From Trebonia sp963777905 (GTDB lineage Bacteria; Actinomycetota; Actinomycetes; Streptosporangiales; Streptosporangiaceae): a stretch of 64,000 bases of DNA. The position numbers and the translations under genes were made by a program. Location: NCBI GenBank assembly GCA_963777905.1, contig CAVZSM010000017.1, positions 124,001 to 188,000 of the forward strand, in the 5' to 3' direction. This document shows, one piece after another, positions 42,921 through 52,265 of the stretch; the first letter of the stretch is position 1; every line of letters begins with the position of its first letter. Under the pieces are notes generated by a model, which was given only the letters and a program-made list of their open reading frames with translations, made no database searches and was not told where the DNA came from.

Positions 42921-45900
42921 TTAAGCGCGCGGCTTCTCCCGCATCTCGAAGGTCTCGATGACGTCCTCGACCTTGATGTCGTTGTAGCCGACTCCGATAC
43001 CGCACTCGAAGCCCTCGCGGACCTCGGTCACGTCATCCTTGAACCGGCGCAGCGACTCCACGGTCAGGTTGTCCGAGATCACCACGCCGTCCCTGACCAG
43101 CCGCGCCTTGCTGTTGCGGTTGATCGTGCCGGAACGGACGATGCAGCCGGCGATGCTGCCGACCCGCGGCACCCTGAAGACCTCGCGGACCTCCGCGGTG
43201 CCGAGCTGCACCTCCTCGAACTCGGGCTTGAGCATGCCCTTGAGCGCGGCTTCCACCTCTTCGATCGCCTGGTAGATGATCGAGTAGTAGCGGATGTCCA
43301 CGCCCTCGCGCTGCGCGAGCTCGCCGGCCGGCCGGCCGGCCGGACGTTGAAGCCGATGATCACCGCGTCGGACGCGATGGCCAGGTTCACGTCGTCCTGG
43401 GTGATCGCGCCGACGCCGCGGCCGATGACCCGCAGCGTGACCTCCTCGCCCACGTCGATCTTGAGCAGCGCGTCCTCCAGGGCCTCCACCGACCCGGACA
43501 CGTCACCCTTGATGATGAGCAGGAGCTCTTCGCGCTGGCCGGCCTTGAGCGCCGACTCCAGGTCCTCGAGCGTGACCCGGCGCCTGCGCTGGGCAAACTG
43601 CGCGGTCCGCTCGCGGGCCTCGCGGCGCTCGGCGATCTGCCTGGCCATCCGGTCGTCGGAGACAACAAGGAAGTTGTCGCCGGCGTCGGGGACCGCGGTG
43701 AGACCGAGCACCTGCACCGGACGGGACGGCAGCGCCTCGGACAGCTGGTCGCCGTTCTCGTCGAGCATGGCCCGGACCCGGCCGTAGGCGTCGCCGCCCA
43801 CGATCGAGTCGCCGACGTGCAGCGTGCCGCGCTGCACCAGTACGGTCGCGACCGGGCCGCGGCCCTTGTCGAGCTGCGCCTCGATCACGGTGCCCTGCGC
43901 GTCCTGCTCGGGGTTGGCCCGCAGGTCGAGCGCGGCGTCCGCGGTCAGGATGACCGCCTCGAGCAGCTGGTCGATGCCGATGCCCTTGGTCGCGGACACG
44001 TCGACGAACTGGGTGTCGCCGCCGAACTCCTCGGCCACCAGGCCGTACTCGGTGAGCTGGGCCCGCACCCGAGCCGGGTCGGCGCCCTCCTTGTCCACCT
44101 TGTTGACCGCCACCACGATCGGCACGTTCGCCGCCTGGGCGTGGTTCAGCGCCTCGGTGGTCTGCGGCTTCACGCCGTCGTCCGCCGCGACCACGAGCAC
44201 CACCAGGTCGGTGGTCTCGGCGCCGCGGGCACGCATGGCGGTGAACGCCTCGTGACCCGGGGTGTCGATGAAGGTGATCTTCCGCTCGTCGCCGTCAACC
44301 TCGGTCTGCACCTGGTACGCACCGATGTGCTGGGTGATGCCGCCCGCCTCGCGTGCCACCTGGTTGGTGTGCCTGATCGCGTCGAGGAGCTTGGTCTTGC
44401 CGTGGTCGACGTGACCCATGACGGTGACCACCGGGGGCCGCGCCTGGAGGTCTTCCTCGCCGCCCTCGTCCTCGCCGAACTCGATGTCGAACGACTCGAG
44501 CAGCTCCCGGTCCTCCTCCTCGGGGGAGACGACCTGAACGTTGTAGTTCAGCTCGGCGCCGAGCAGCTGCAGCGTCTCGTCGTTCACCGACTGGGTGGCC
44601 GTCACCATCTCGCCGAGGTGGAACAGCACCTGCACCAGGCTCGCCGGGTTGGCGCCGATCTTGTCGGCGAAGTCGCTGAGCGAAGCGCCGCGGCTGAGCC
44701 GGATGGCCTGGCCGTTGCCACGCGGAACCTGCACGCCGCCGATCGTCGGGGCCTGCATGTTGTCAAACTCTTGCCGCCGCTGCTTCTTCGACTTGCGGCC
44801 ACGGCTCGGCTTGCCGCCGGGACGCCCGAAGGCGCCCGCGGTGCCGCCTGCCCTGCCCCGGCCACCGGGACGAGCCGGAGCGCCACCGCCGCCGCCACCG
44901 CCACCGGGACCGCCGCCACCGCGGGGACCGCCGCCGGCGCCGCCGCCAGGACGCGGGCCGCTGCCTGCGCCGGCCGGACGGCCGCCGCCGCCGCCGGGAC
45001 GCGGGGCGCCAGCTCCGGCGCCACCGGGACGCGGGCCACGGCCGGGACCGCCGCCACCTGGGCCGGACCGGCCACCGGGACCACCGGAACCACCGGAACC
45101 ACCGGGCCCCACCGGCCGCGACGGCATGTTCATCGGGCTAGGACGCGGGCCGCCGGGACGCGGGCCACCAGGACGCGGGCCACCGTCGGAGTGCGCGCCG
45201 GGACCGCCGGCCCCCGGACCACCGGGCCGGCCGGGACCGCGACCGCCGGACCGGGCCCCGCCAGGGCCGGCCCCGCCGGGCACGCCAGGACGCGGGCCGC
45301 GGTCACGGCGGTCACCGTCACGGCGGTCACCGTCACGGCGGTCACCGTCACGGTCATGGCGGTCACCGTCACGGTCACGGTCGCCGAGCCCGGGGCGGGG
45401 CGCCGGGGTCGCGCCCATGCCAGTCGCCGTCGAGCTGAACGGGTTGTTACCAGGCCGGGGACCCGGGCGCGGGCCGCGCTGCCCGGGAGCGGCCGGCCGT
45501 GGAGCGCCGGGACGCGGCGCGGCGCCAGGGGTGCTCGGGCCGCCAGGACGGGCCGAGCCGCCGCTGGTCTGCGGGGACAGCCCCTGCGGACCGCCAGGAC
45601 GCTGCGCGCCAGGCCGCGGCGCTGGCCGCGGGCCCTGCCCGCCGCCAGCCTGTCCGGCTGGTCCCTGGCCCTGCTGCCCGGGACCAGCCGGGCGCGCCTC
45701 TGGACGCCCGGCGTCGGGAGACCCGGCGTCGGGAGACCCGGCAGGCGCGCCGACATCAGGCACCGACGGAACCGGACGCGGCGGCACGGGACGCGGCGCG
45801 GGCCTGGTCCCGGCCGCGTCAGGCGCGCCGGAAGAAGTATCGGCAACTGAACCGCGGTCACCCGCGATCGGCGCCGGGGCCGGGGCTACCTGGCCGACAG

Positions 45901-46198
45901 GCGCGCTCGGGGCGCCGCCATTGACGTCGTCACCGGAACCCTGGCCTGGACCGCGATCGCCACGCTGCCCGTCGCCGCCCTGATCCCGGCGGCCCGCCGG
46001 GGCGGCGGCACGCTGGCCCTGGCGACCCGGCTTCGCCGAATCGCCTGCGAACTGCTCCTTGAGCCTGCGGACGACCGGCGCCTCGATCGTCGATGACGCC
46101 GAACGCACGAACTCGCCCATATTCTCGAGCTCGGCCATGACAGCCTTACTCTCTACACCGAACTCCTTCGCGAGTTCGTAAACCCGGACCTTCGCCAC
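42921..46198 (-). CDS. infB: Translation initiation factor IF-2, interrupted by a one-base deletion
   Basis: Start GTG 46198 (AGGAG 5 nt upstream): MAKVRVYELAKEFGVESKAV, the IF2_N domain. Residues about 60-470 are a Gly/Pro/Arg-rich disordered region with RRDGD repeats, the actinobacterial expansion. GTPase motifs: GHVDHGKTKLLD, AGGITQHIGAY, DTPGHEAF, NKVDKEG. Domains II-IV follow. The frame breaks at about 43320-43345, inside (CCGG)n: the reading VRPAGRPASS should be VRPAGRPAELAQREGVDIRY, which continues in the next frame to the true end ...FEMREKPRA at 42921. Adding one G restores about 1,092 residues. IF-2 is essential, so this is most likely a sequence error. Confidence 0.95.
45306..45382. 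repeat. 15-bp tandem repeats in the infB linker
   Basis: Three exact CGGCGGTCACCGTCA units (45306-45350) followed by degenerate copies. They encode Asp/Arg/Gly units (DGDRR) in the disordered part of IF-2. Confidence 0.7.
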
Positions 46199-46318
46199 TA
46201 TGCTCCTCTGCTCGGCCCTTCCCAGGGCCATCTCCCGAATCGTCAGCCGATCCGAGGCATAGGGTGCTCCGGGTCGGCGTCAGCTCGCGCCGTTCATCGC
46301 CTTGTGCTCATCGAGCGC

Positions 46319-46648
46319 TCATAAGCTTCTCGACCTGCTTTCCGTACAGGTTTCCGTTGTGTCCAGCCGTGATAGGTACGAAGCAAGCGAGGCGGAGCTG
46401 AGCGGACCCGGAACGCGCAACGCGCGCGAGAACGCCCGACGCCGCTGCGCCAGTTCGAAGCACGCCAGGCTGGGATGCAGGTACGCTCCCCGGCCGGGCT
46501 GCCGCGCTTGAGGGTCGGGCACGATATCGTCCCCCACCGCCACTAGGCGAAGCAGGCTGGACTTCGCCGCATGTTCCTTGCAGCCAACGCAGGTGCGTGC
46601 CGGAAAACTCCCCGGCCCAGGCGCAAGCTGCTTAGAACGCACGGCCAA
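46319..46648 (-). CDS. YlxR (DUF448) family protein
   Basis: 107-109 residues. FPARTCVGCKEHAAKSSLLR and RQPGRGAYLHPSLACFELAQ are the YlxR fold with its conserved RTCVGC motif. An RNA-binding protein coded between nusA and infB in most bacteria. TTG 46648 or GTG 46642 is the start. The C-terminal 20 residues are low-complexity. Confidence 0.93.
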   Translation of the reverse strand: MAVRSKQLAPGPGSFPARTCVGCKEHAAKSSLLRLVAVGDDIVPDPQARQPGRGAYLHPSLACFELAQRRRAFSRALRVPGPLSSASLASYLSRLDTTETCTESRSRSL

Positions 46649-46749
46649 TCCTCACAATAGTCTACCGTCTCACCAAGTCCAGGGCACCTGGCGGCTGTCA
46701 CCAGCCGCGCGAGCAGCGCCGCCCGCCGGCGCGGGCGCGACAGCGCCCG

Positions 46750-47934
46750 CTACGACTTCCCTGCGTTGTCGCTGACCGCGCCTATCCCGTCGCGCGCCTG
46801 CTGCGGCACCGCGCGTGCCTCGCGCGGGACCGCGCCAGCGGCCCGGCCGACCCCAGCCGTCTCGACTGCCTCACTAGCCTCAGCCGCTTCACCAGCCTCA
46901 GTCGCTTCACCAGCTTCACCAGCCTCAGCCGCCTCCGAGGCGGCCGGTTCTGGCGTGGCCGGCTCGGGCGGCGCGGCATCCGACCTGATGTCGATCCGCC
47001 AGCCGGTGAGCCGCGCGGCCAGCCGCGCGTTCTGCCCTTCCTTGCCGATGGCGAGCGACAGCTGGTAGTCGGGCACCACCACGCGGGCCTCCATCGCGAC
47101 CGGGTCGACGATGTCCACCCGGGTCACCCTGGCGGGCGACAGCGCGTTCGCCACGAAATCGGCCGGGTCGTCCGAGAAGTCCACGATGTCGATCTTCTCG
47201 CCGTGCAGCTCCGCCATGACGTTCCTGACCCGGCTGCCCACCGGGCCGATGCACGCGCCCTTGGCGTTCACGCCCGACTGATGCGACTGCACCGCGATCT
47301 TGGTCCTGTGGCCCGCTTCCCGCGCGATCTTGACGATCTCCACCTGGCCGCTGGCGATCTCGGGCACCTCCAGCGCGAACAGCTTCCGCACCAGGTCAGG
47401 GTGGGTCCTCGACAGGGTGACCGACGGCCCGCGGTGGCCCTTGCGAACCCGCCACACGTAGCAGCGGATGCGCTCGCCGTGCACGTAGCGCTCGCCGGGA
47501 ACCTGCTCGGCGGGCGGCAGCACGGCCTCGATCTTGCCCAGGTCCACGAGCACCGTCCGCGGATCCTTGCCCTGCTGGATCACGCCGGCCACGATGTCGC
47601 CCTCATGCCCCGCGTACTCGCCGAACGTCATCTCGTCTTCGACGTCACGCAGCCGCTGCAGGATCACCTGACGGGCGGTCGTGGCCGCGATCCGGCCGAA
47701 GCCGGCAGGCGTGTCGTCGTACTCCCGGGCGGTCGCGCCGTCGACACCGGTGTCCCGCGCCCACACCGTGACGTGGCCGGTCTTCCTGTCCACCTCCACG
47801 CGGGCCGCGGGGCTCGCCCCGTCGGTCTTGTGGTACGCCATCAACAGCGCGTCCTCGATCGCCTTGATGACCGTTTCGAGCGAGATGTCCTTCTCACTCT
47901 CGAGGCTGCGCAGCACGCTCAGGTCAATGTCCAT
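46750..47934 (-). CDS. nusA: Transcription termination/antitermination factor NusA
   Basis: 394 residues from ATG 47934 (MDIDLSVLRSLESEKDISLE). N-terminal RNA-polymerase-binding domain, S1 domain (YAGHEGDIVAGVIQQGKDPR), two KH domains (GACIGPVGSRVRNVMAELHG and LSLAIGKEGQNARLAARLTG) and a tail of EAxEAxE repeats plus a basic end, the last an addition not needed for the fold. It modulates pausing, termination and rRNA antitermination. The start overlaps the rimP stop by 11 bp. The frame is open upstream through rimP, which is a shadow. Confidence 0.96.
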   Translation of the reverse strand: MDIDLSVLRSLESEKDISLETVIKAIEDALLMAYHKTDGASPAARVEVDRKTGHVTVWARDTGVDGATAREYDDTPAGFGRIAATTARQVILQRLRDVEDEMTFGEYAGHEGDIVAGVIQQGKDPRTVLVDLGKIEAVLPPAEQVPGERYVHGERIRCYVWRVRKGHRGPSVTLSRTHPDLVRKLFALEVPEIASGQVEIVKIAREAGHRTKIAVQSHQSGVNAKGACIGPVGSRVRNVMAELHGEKIDIVDFSDDPADFVANALSPARVTRVDIVDPVAMEARVVVPDYQLSLAIGKEGQNARLAARLTGWRIDIRSDAAPPEPATPEPAASEAAEAGEAGEATEAGEAAEASEAVETAGVGRAAGAVPREARAVPQQARDGIGAVSDNAGKS

Positions 47935-48511
47935 CGCCGCCAGCTCCCAGATCCGCCTGGTAGGAAAGCTTCTCGTCAGATATCCCGTCGTCGTCGACTC
48001 CGGCGCCGGAAAGCTCGTCAAGTTCCGCGTCGGGCAGTCGCCCGAACTCCACCTGGACGGCACCCGCGCCCAGATCCCCATAGCCGAACCGGTGCCCGGC
48101 ACCGTCGATGTCCAGCGTGACGCCATCCGCGTCCGCCGCGAGCACCCGGCCCTGCACCGTCCCCGCACCCGTCTTAACCCGCACCAGCCGCCCGGCCGCA
48201 CGCCGCCAGTGCCGCGGCTCGGTGAGCGGGCGGTCCACGCCTGGCGAGGAAACCTCCAGCGTGTAGGGCATGTCGCCCATCACGTCGGTCGCGTCAAGGG
48301 CGGCAGACACGTCCCGGCTGACCTCGGCCGCGTCGTCCAGGCTGACACCGTGATCGCTGTCGACCACCACGCGCAGCAGCCGCCGCCGTCCGGCCACGCT
48401 CGCCCGCACCGACTCCAGGTCCATCCCGGCCGCCGCCACCACGGGCCCGATCAGGCCGGCCAGCCGCGATTCGTCCACCGGACTGGTGACGGGGCGGTTG
48501 CCACCGGGCAT
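47924..48511 (-). CDS. rimP: Ribosome maturation factor RimP
   Basis: 195 residues from ATG 48511 (GAGG upstream; GTG 48514 alternative). LIGPVVAAAGMDLESVRASV, RLLRVVVDSDHGVSLDDAAE and YTLEVSSPGVDRPLTEPRHW match RimP. It assists 30S assembly. First gene of the rimP-nusA-ylxR-infB unit. Confidence 0.95.
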   Translation of the reverse strand: MPGGNRPVTSPVDESRLAGLIGPVVAAAGMDLESVRASVAGRRRLLRVVVDSDHGVSLDDAAEVSRDVSAALDATDVMGDMPYTLEVSSPGVDRPLTEPRHWRRAAGRLVRVKTGAGTVQGRVLAADADGVTLDIDGAGHRFGYGDLGAGAVQVEFGRLPDAELDELSGAGVDDDGISDEKLSYQADLGAGGDGH

Positions 48512-48668
48512 CACGACCTCCTCGTCTGCGAGCCGTCTATCAACCTTGGCTCTTATATCTTCGCAGGTCCAGCCTATCGGGCCACGGAAGCCACTCGCCG
48601 CCGATGTCTCGGGACGGCAAACCCGCCGCAGCCGAAGCAGCCGTAGCTACGTGGCATGCTTAGAGCCT

Positions 48669-49172
48669 ATGCTCCGAAGGCGTCAGTTGCTCGCCGCGTC
48701 GACCACGACGCTGCCTTTGTTTCTCGCGCTGAGCGCCTGCGCGGGCCCGAACCCGCTGGCAGGCCCGCCGCCGCTGTCCTCAGACGTGCGCGGGCTGTTC
48801 GATGCCGTGACCGATGAGCAGAACCTCATCTGGATATACAAACGGACCATGGCTTCTTATTCCGCCGAGGCCCCGGCGCTCAGCGCGCTGCTCGCCGAGC
48901 ACCAGGCGCATCTCGCCCAGCTGCGCGCCATGATCGTCGAGCCGCCGGGCAAGACCATCCCCGGCACGGTCACGAGGAAGCCGGCGGTCCCCGGCACGCC
49001 GGCGGCCGCCGTCGCCCAGCTGCGCGCCGCAGAACAGTCCGCCACCACCGTCCAGCTGCGGCGGCTGGCCCGCGCGGCCGCCCCGCTGGCCCAGCTCTAC
49101 GCGAGCATCGCCGCCTCGGAAGCCACTCACGTCAGCGCGCTCACCGCGCTCGCCGCCCGGAGCCATGGCTGA
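48669..49172 (+). CDS. Ferritin-like lipoprotein (DUF4439-associated)
   Basis: 167 residues from ATG 48669. Lipoprotein signal RRRQLLAASTTTLPLFLALS with lipobox LSAC (Cys24). The rest is helical with acidic and histidine residues in ferritin-like spacing (DEQNLIWIYKRTMASYS, LLAEHQAHLAQLRAM, SEATHVSALTALA). A TTAGAG lies 5-10 bp before the ATG, so the transcript may be leaderless. It overlaps by one base the next gene, a DUF4439 protein, suggesting an outer-face and inner-face pair. Function unknown; metal or redox role is an inference. Confidence 0.78.
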   Translation: MLRRRQLLAASTTTLPLFLALSACAGPNPLAGPPPLSSDVRGLFDAVTDEQNLIWIYKRTMASYSAEAPALSALLAEHQAHLAQLRAMIVEPPGKTIPGTVTRKPAVPGTPAAAVAQLRAAEQSATTVQLRRLARAAAPLAQLYASIAASEATHVSALTALAARSHG

Positions 49173-49645
49173 TGACCGCGACCCCGACGCCCACCACGGC
49201 GCCACAGCCGGTGCGACCGGTACCGGCGCTGCAGGCGGCGCTCGCCGCGGAACACACGGCCGTGTACGGCTACGGCATCGCGGGTGCCCTGCTGACCGGC
49301 GGCGACCAGGCGGCGGCGGTCGCCGACTGGCGGACGCACGAGCAGGCCAGGGACACTCTGGAGGCGATGATCGTCAAACTCGGCGCCACCCCGATCGCCG
49401 CGAGCCCCGCGTACGCGCTGCCCTTCGCCGTCAACGACGCGCGATCCGCGCGGCGGCTCGCCGCGGCGCTCGAAGACGGCGTGACGCAGGCCTACCTCGG
49501 CCTCGTCGCCGTCTCTGACACGACGTTGCGGACCTTCGGCGCGCTGGCGATGCAGCCGCCGGCGCAGCGGGCGGCCGCGTGGCGCGGCTCTACCGTCGCG
49601 TTCCCTGGCATGGGGGCCTTAGTCTCCGCATGGGGGGCCGGCTGA
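49172..49645 (+). CDS. DUF4439 ferritin-like domain protein
   Basis: 157 residues. ALQAALAAEHTAVYGYGIAG and WRTHEQARDTLEAMIVKLGA are the DUF4439 four-helix motifs (AAEH..VYGYG, R.HE..RD). ATG at 49172 overlaps the preceding stop (TGATG). Commonly encoded beside rimP/nusA in actinobacteria. No signal peptide. Biochemical function not established. Confidence 0.9.
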   Translation: MTATPTPTTAPQPVRPVPALQAALAAEHTAVYGYGIAGALLTGGDQAAAVADWRTHEQARDTLEAMIVKLGATPIAASPAYALPFAVNDARSARRLAAALEDGVTQAYLGLVAVSDTTLRTFGALAMQPPAQRAAAWRGSTVAFPGMGALVSAWGAG

Positions 49646-49670
49646 TAACGGCGCCGGCCAGGGGCGAACC

Positions 49671-49964
49671 TCAGTCCCGGTTCTGCGGCAGGGAAAGCAC
49701 CCGAGCGATGGCAGTCGCGGCCGCGTCAAGGTCGTCAGCGATCGAGATCCGCTCCGCCCACGACCACCAGAACCACCACATGCCGTCCCCGCAGCGGTCG
49801 GCGTACACATTCTCCTCGAGTGCCCGCGCCCCGGGGTTCACGACATACACGCTCGGCTTTCTCCCCGGCGGCGCCATCAGCCAGGCCTCAAGCCCGCGGT
49901 GCGTCAGTTCGTCGACAAGCTTGTCAAGATAGACAGACTGTGCGTGGTTCCCCTTAGCTTCCAC
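49671..49964 (-). CDS. Conserved aromatic-rich small protein, unknown function
   Basis: 97 residues, GTG start. LVDELTHRGLEAWLMAPPGR, PSVYVVNPGARALEENVYAD, CGDGMWWFWWSWAERISIAD, DLDAAATAIARVL. The tryptophan-rich WWFWWSWAERI block followed by an acidic D-D helix recurs in small actinobacterial proteins of unassigned function. It is cytosolic. It converges on the DUF4439 gene and is 136 bp from the HelD-like stop. Confidence 0.75.
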   Translation of the reverse strand: MEAKGNHAQSVYLDKLVDELTHRGLEAWLMAPPGRKPSVYVVNPGARALEENVYADRCGDGMWWFWWSWAERISIADDLDAAATAIARVLSLPQNRD

Positions 49965-50100
49965 CGCTTATCACCGTTGTTACCAATAGTAGTTTCCTGG
50001 AACTTAACGTGCGGGATCGTTTCAGCATGCGCTTGCTTGCACAGCTCCGCAGCACGCAGCAGAAAATCCCCCCCAGGGGCCAGAACTCAGTGGCTTTCAT

Positions 50101-52143
50101 CTATGGTACGGAACAAAGCTCGGCCGGGACCGGTTCTGCGTGCAAAATCGTCAATCTTGACACGGCACGGGTGAGCGCCACATAGAGCCGCCGCAGGCCA
50201 TAGGCCTCGCCAGCCGCGATGCGGCCAGGCTCGCCGAGCACCACGTGATCGAACTCGAGCCCCTTGGCGAGCGTGACCGGCACGACGACCAGGCGCGCGT
50301 CCCCTGACGCGGGCTCGGCGCCGAGCACGGCGAAGTCAAGACCGGCGGCCCGCAAGGCAGCGGCGGCCTCGGGCGCCTGGGCGTCCGCGCAGATGACCGC
50401 CACGGATCCGGGCAGGTCAAGCGCGCTGGCGCAGACCGACGCCAGCCGCCGGCCGTACTGGGCGGGCGGCACCGACTCGACGGTCAGCGACCCAGGATCC
50501 TGCCGCAGTGACGCCGCGGGCCGCAGTCCAGGCGCAATCGAGGGCAGCAGCTGAGAGGCGTAGTCGAGGATCTGCCGCGGCACCCGGTAGCCCACGTCGA
50601 GTTCGCGCACCGCGGCGTCCGGCTTGCCGAGGTGGCCGAGCAGGGCCGGCCAGGAGGTGGCCGCCCAGGGCGTGGTGCCCTGCGCGATGTCGCCGAGCAC
50701 GGTAGCCGACCCGGTAGCGCACCGCCGCCCGATCGCCCGGCACTCCATCGGTGACAGGTCCTGCGCCTCGTCCACCACCACATGCGCGAGGCTCGGCGTG
50801 CGCTCGATGAGGTCGGCGGCCTCGTCGATGAGCACCTGGTCGGCGCGGCTCCACCGGGCGGAGCCGGGGCCGCGCGCCGGCACCGGCCATACGATGGCCC
50901 GCTGCTCGGCTGCCGACAGCAGTCCGTCGGCGTGCGTGGCGAGGTTCGCCGCCGACGACAGCAGGCCGAACACCAGCCGCTTCGCGTCCACCTTCGGCCA
51001 CACCTGGTCGACGCAGGCCCGTACCGGCGCGGAGCGCCGTACCGCGTCGTGCGTCCGGTCGTCGCAGGTCTCCCCGGCGGCTTCCATCCTGGTGAGGATC
51101 ACGTGCGCGATGCGGTGCCCGAGCAGTTCCCGCCCCGCCCCGTACCGGACGCCGCGGTTGCGCAGCTCCCCGGCCAGCTCGGCGATCTCGTTCGCGGGCA
51201 CCCGCCAGCGCCGTGATCCGCGTGGCAGGACCAGGGCGTCGGCCGGCGGCCTGATCGCCGCCCAGAGCGCGCGGCGCAGCACGTCGGCCATCCGCGCGTC
51301 GCCCTTGACCCGGCCGGCCTCGTCGCTGTCGGCGCCGCGCGCCGGGACCGAGGCCACCAGTTCGGTGACGGTGGTCTGGGTGACGTCGAGTTCGCCGAGA
51401 GCGGGCAGGACGTTCCTGATGTAGGAGAGGAAGGCGAGGTTCGGCCCGACGACGATGACGCCGCGCCTGGTCACTTGCTCCTTGTGCGCGTACAGCAGGT
51501 AGGCGACGCGGTGCAGCCCGACGGCCGTCTTCCCGGTGCCCGGCGCGCCCTGCACGCACACGGTCCGGCTGGCGTCGCCGCGTACGATGTCGTCCTGGTC
51601 GGGCTGGATGGTGGCGACGATGTCGCGCATCGGCCCTGATCTCGGCCGCTCGATTTCCGCGATGAGCAGCTGACTGGTCTTTTTTTCTTCGGAACGTACG
51701 CGCCCGTCTCCGGTACCGGCCGTGGCTGTGAAGATCTCGTCTTCGTAGGCGGTGAGCTGGGCCCCGGAGAATCCGAAGCGCCGCCGCAGCGCGATCCCCA
51801 TCGGGTCGGCCTGGCTGGCGCGGTAGAAGGGGCGTGAGACGGGAGCGCGCCAGTCGATGACCACCGGGGTCCCGTCCTGGTCGTGCACGTGGCGCCTTCC
51901 GATGTGGAAGGCGCCTTCTTCGTCGTAGTCGAGCCTGCCGAAGAACAGCGGCGCGTCGGGGATGTCCTTGAGCGATTCGGCGCGGCGGTACAGGTCGGCC
52001 TTGAGGTATTCGAGGGAGACCGGATCCCCGGCCATCGGGTTGATGGCGAGGACGTGCTCGCGCATCAGGCGGAGGAATTCTCGTGATCGGGTGAGATGGG
52101 CGCGCTCGGCGCTGATGACAGGATCTTCGCCACCGGCGGGCAT
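50101..52143 (-). CDS. HelD-like UvrD/Rep superfamily helicase
   Basis: 680 residues from ATG 52143, chosen because AGGGGG lies upstream; the frame is open to 52218. The N-terminal coiled region (AERAHLTRSREFLRLMREHV, FFGRLDYDEEGAFHIGRRHV, DWRAPVSRPFY) is the HelD/HelR signature. P-loop GAPGTGKTAVGLHR, Walker B VVDEAQDLSP, late motifs VTLAKGLEFDHVVLGE and RRLYVALTRAVSRLT. Family members dissociate stalled RNA polymerase and some give rifampicin resistance; no rifamycin-associated element is recognised upstream. Divergent from a PHP hydrolase across a LexA-like box. Confidence 0.9.
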   Translation of the reverse strand: MPAGGEDPVISAERAHLTRSREFLRLMREHVLAINPMAGDPVSLEYLKADLYRRAESLKDIPDAPLFFGRLDYDEEGAFHIGRRHVHDQDGTPVVIDWRAPVSRPFYRASQADPMGIALRRRFGFSGAQLTAYEDEIFTATAGTGDGRVRSEEKKTSQLLIAEIERPRSGPMRDIVATIQPDQDDIVRGDASRTVCVQGAPGTGKTAVGLHRVAYLLYAHKEQVTRRGVIVVGPNLAFLSYIRNVLPALGELDVTQTTVTELVASVPARGADSDEAGRVKGDARMADVLRRALWAAIRPPADALVLPRGSRRWRVPANEIAELAGELRNRGVRYGAGRELLGHRIAHVILTRMEAAGETCDDRTHDAVRRSAPVRACVDQVWPKVDAKRLVFGLLSSAANLATHADGLLSAAEQRAIVWPVPARGPGSARWSRADQVLIDEAADLIERTPSLAHVVVDEAQDLSPMECRAIGRRCATGSATVLGDIAQGTTPWAATSWPALLGHLGKPDAAVRELDVGYRVPRQILDYASQLLPSIAPGLRPAASLRQDPGSLTVESVPPAQYGRRLASVCASALDLPGSVAVICADAQAPEAAAALRAAGLDFAVLGAEPASGDARLVVVPVTLAKGLEFDHVVLGEPGRIAAGEAYGLRRLYVALTRAVSRLTILHAEPVPAELCSVP

Positions 52144-52231
52144 GGTTAACAGCCCCCTATCGATGGGTTTCTTGGGCGCGAAGCTCAAAACTGTAGCGCC
52201 GCCGCCCCGTGAAGTCACTTTATTTTTTCGC

Positions 52232-52249
52232 CGAGAACTAAGGTTCTCG
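52232..52249. promoter_or_regulatory. SOS (LexA)-like box between the helicase and PHP hydrolase genes
   Basis: CGAGAACTAAGGTTCTCG is an 18-bp palindrome with a 4-nt centre and contains GAAC-N4-GTTC, the core of the Gram-positive/actinobacterial LexA site. It lies 16 bp before the hydrolase start and about 90 bp before the helicase start. TAAGGT inside it could serve as a -10 for the hydrolase. LexA control is inferred. Confidence 0.5.
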
Positions 52250-52265
52250 ACCGCACACTGGGACC

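Noticed and set aside
43300..43350. Programmed frameshift in infB
   Set aside because: There is no slippery heptamer or known precedent, and the site is a CCGG run prone to miscounting.
47935..48201. N-terminal extension of NusA
   Set aside because: It runs through rimP out of frame with it and has Arg/Ser-rich noise; MDIDLSVLRSLE at 47934 is the family start.
52144..52265. Rifamycin-associated element upstream of the HelD-like gene
   Set aside because: No sequence resembling the known element was found; only the GAAC-N4-GTTC palindrome is present.
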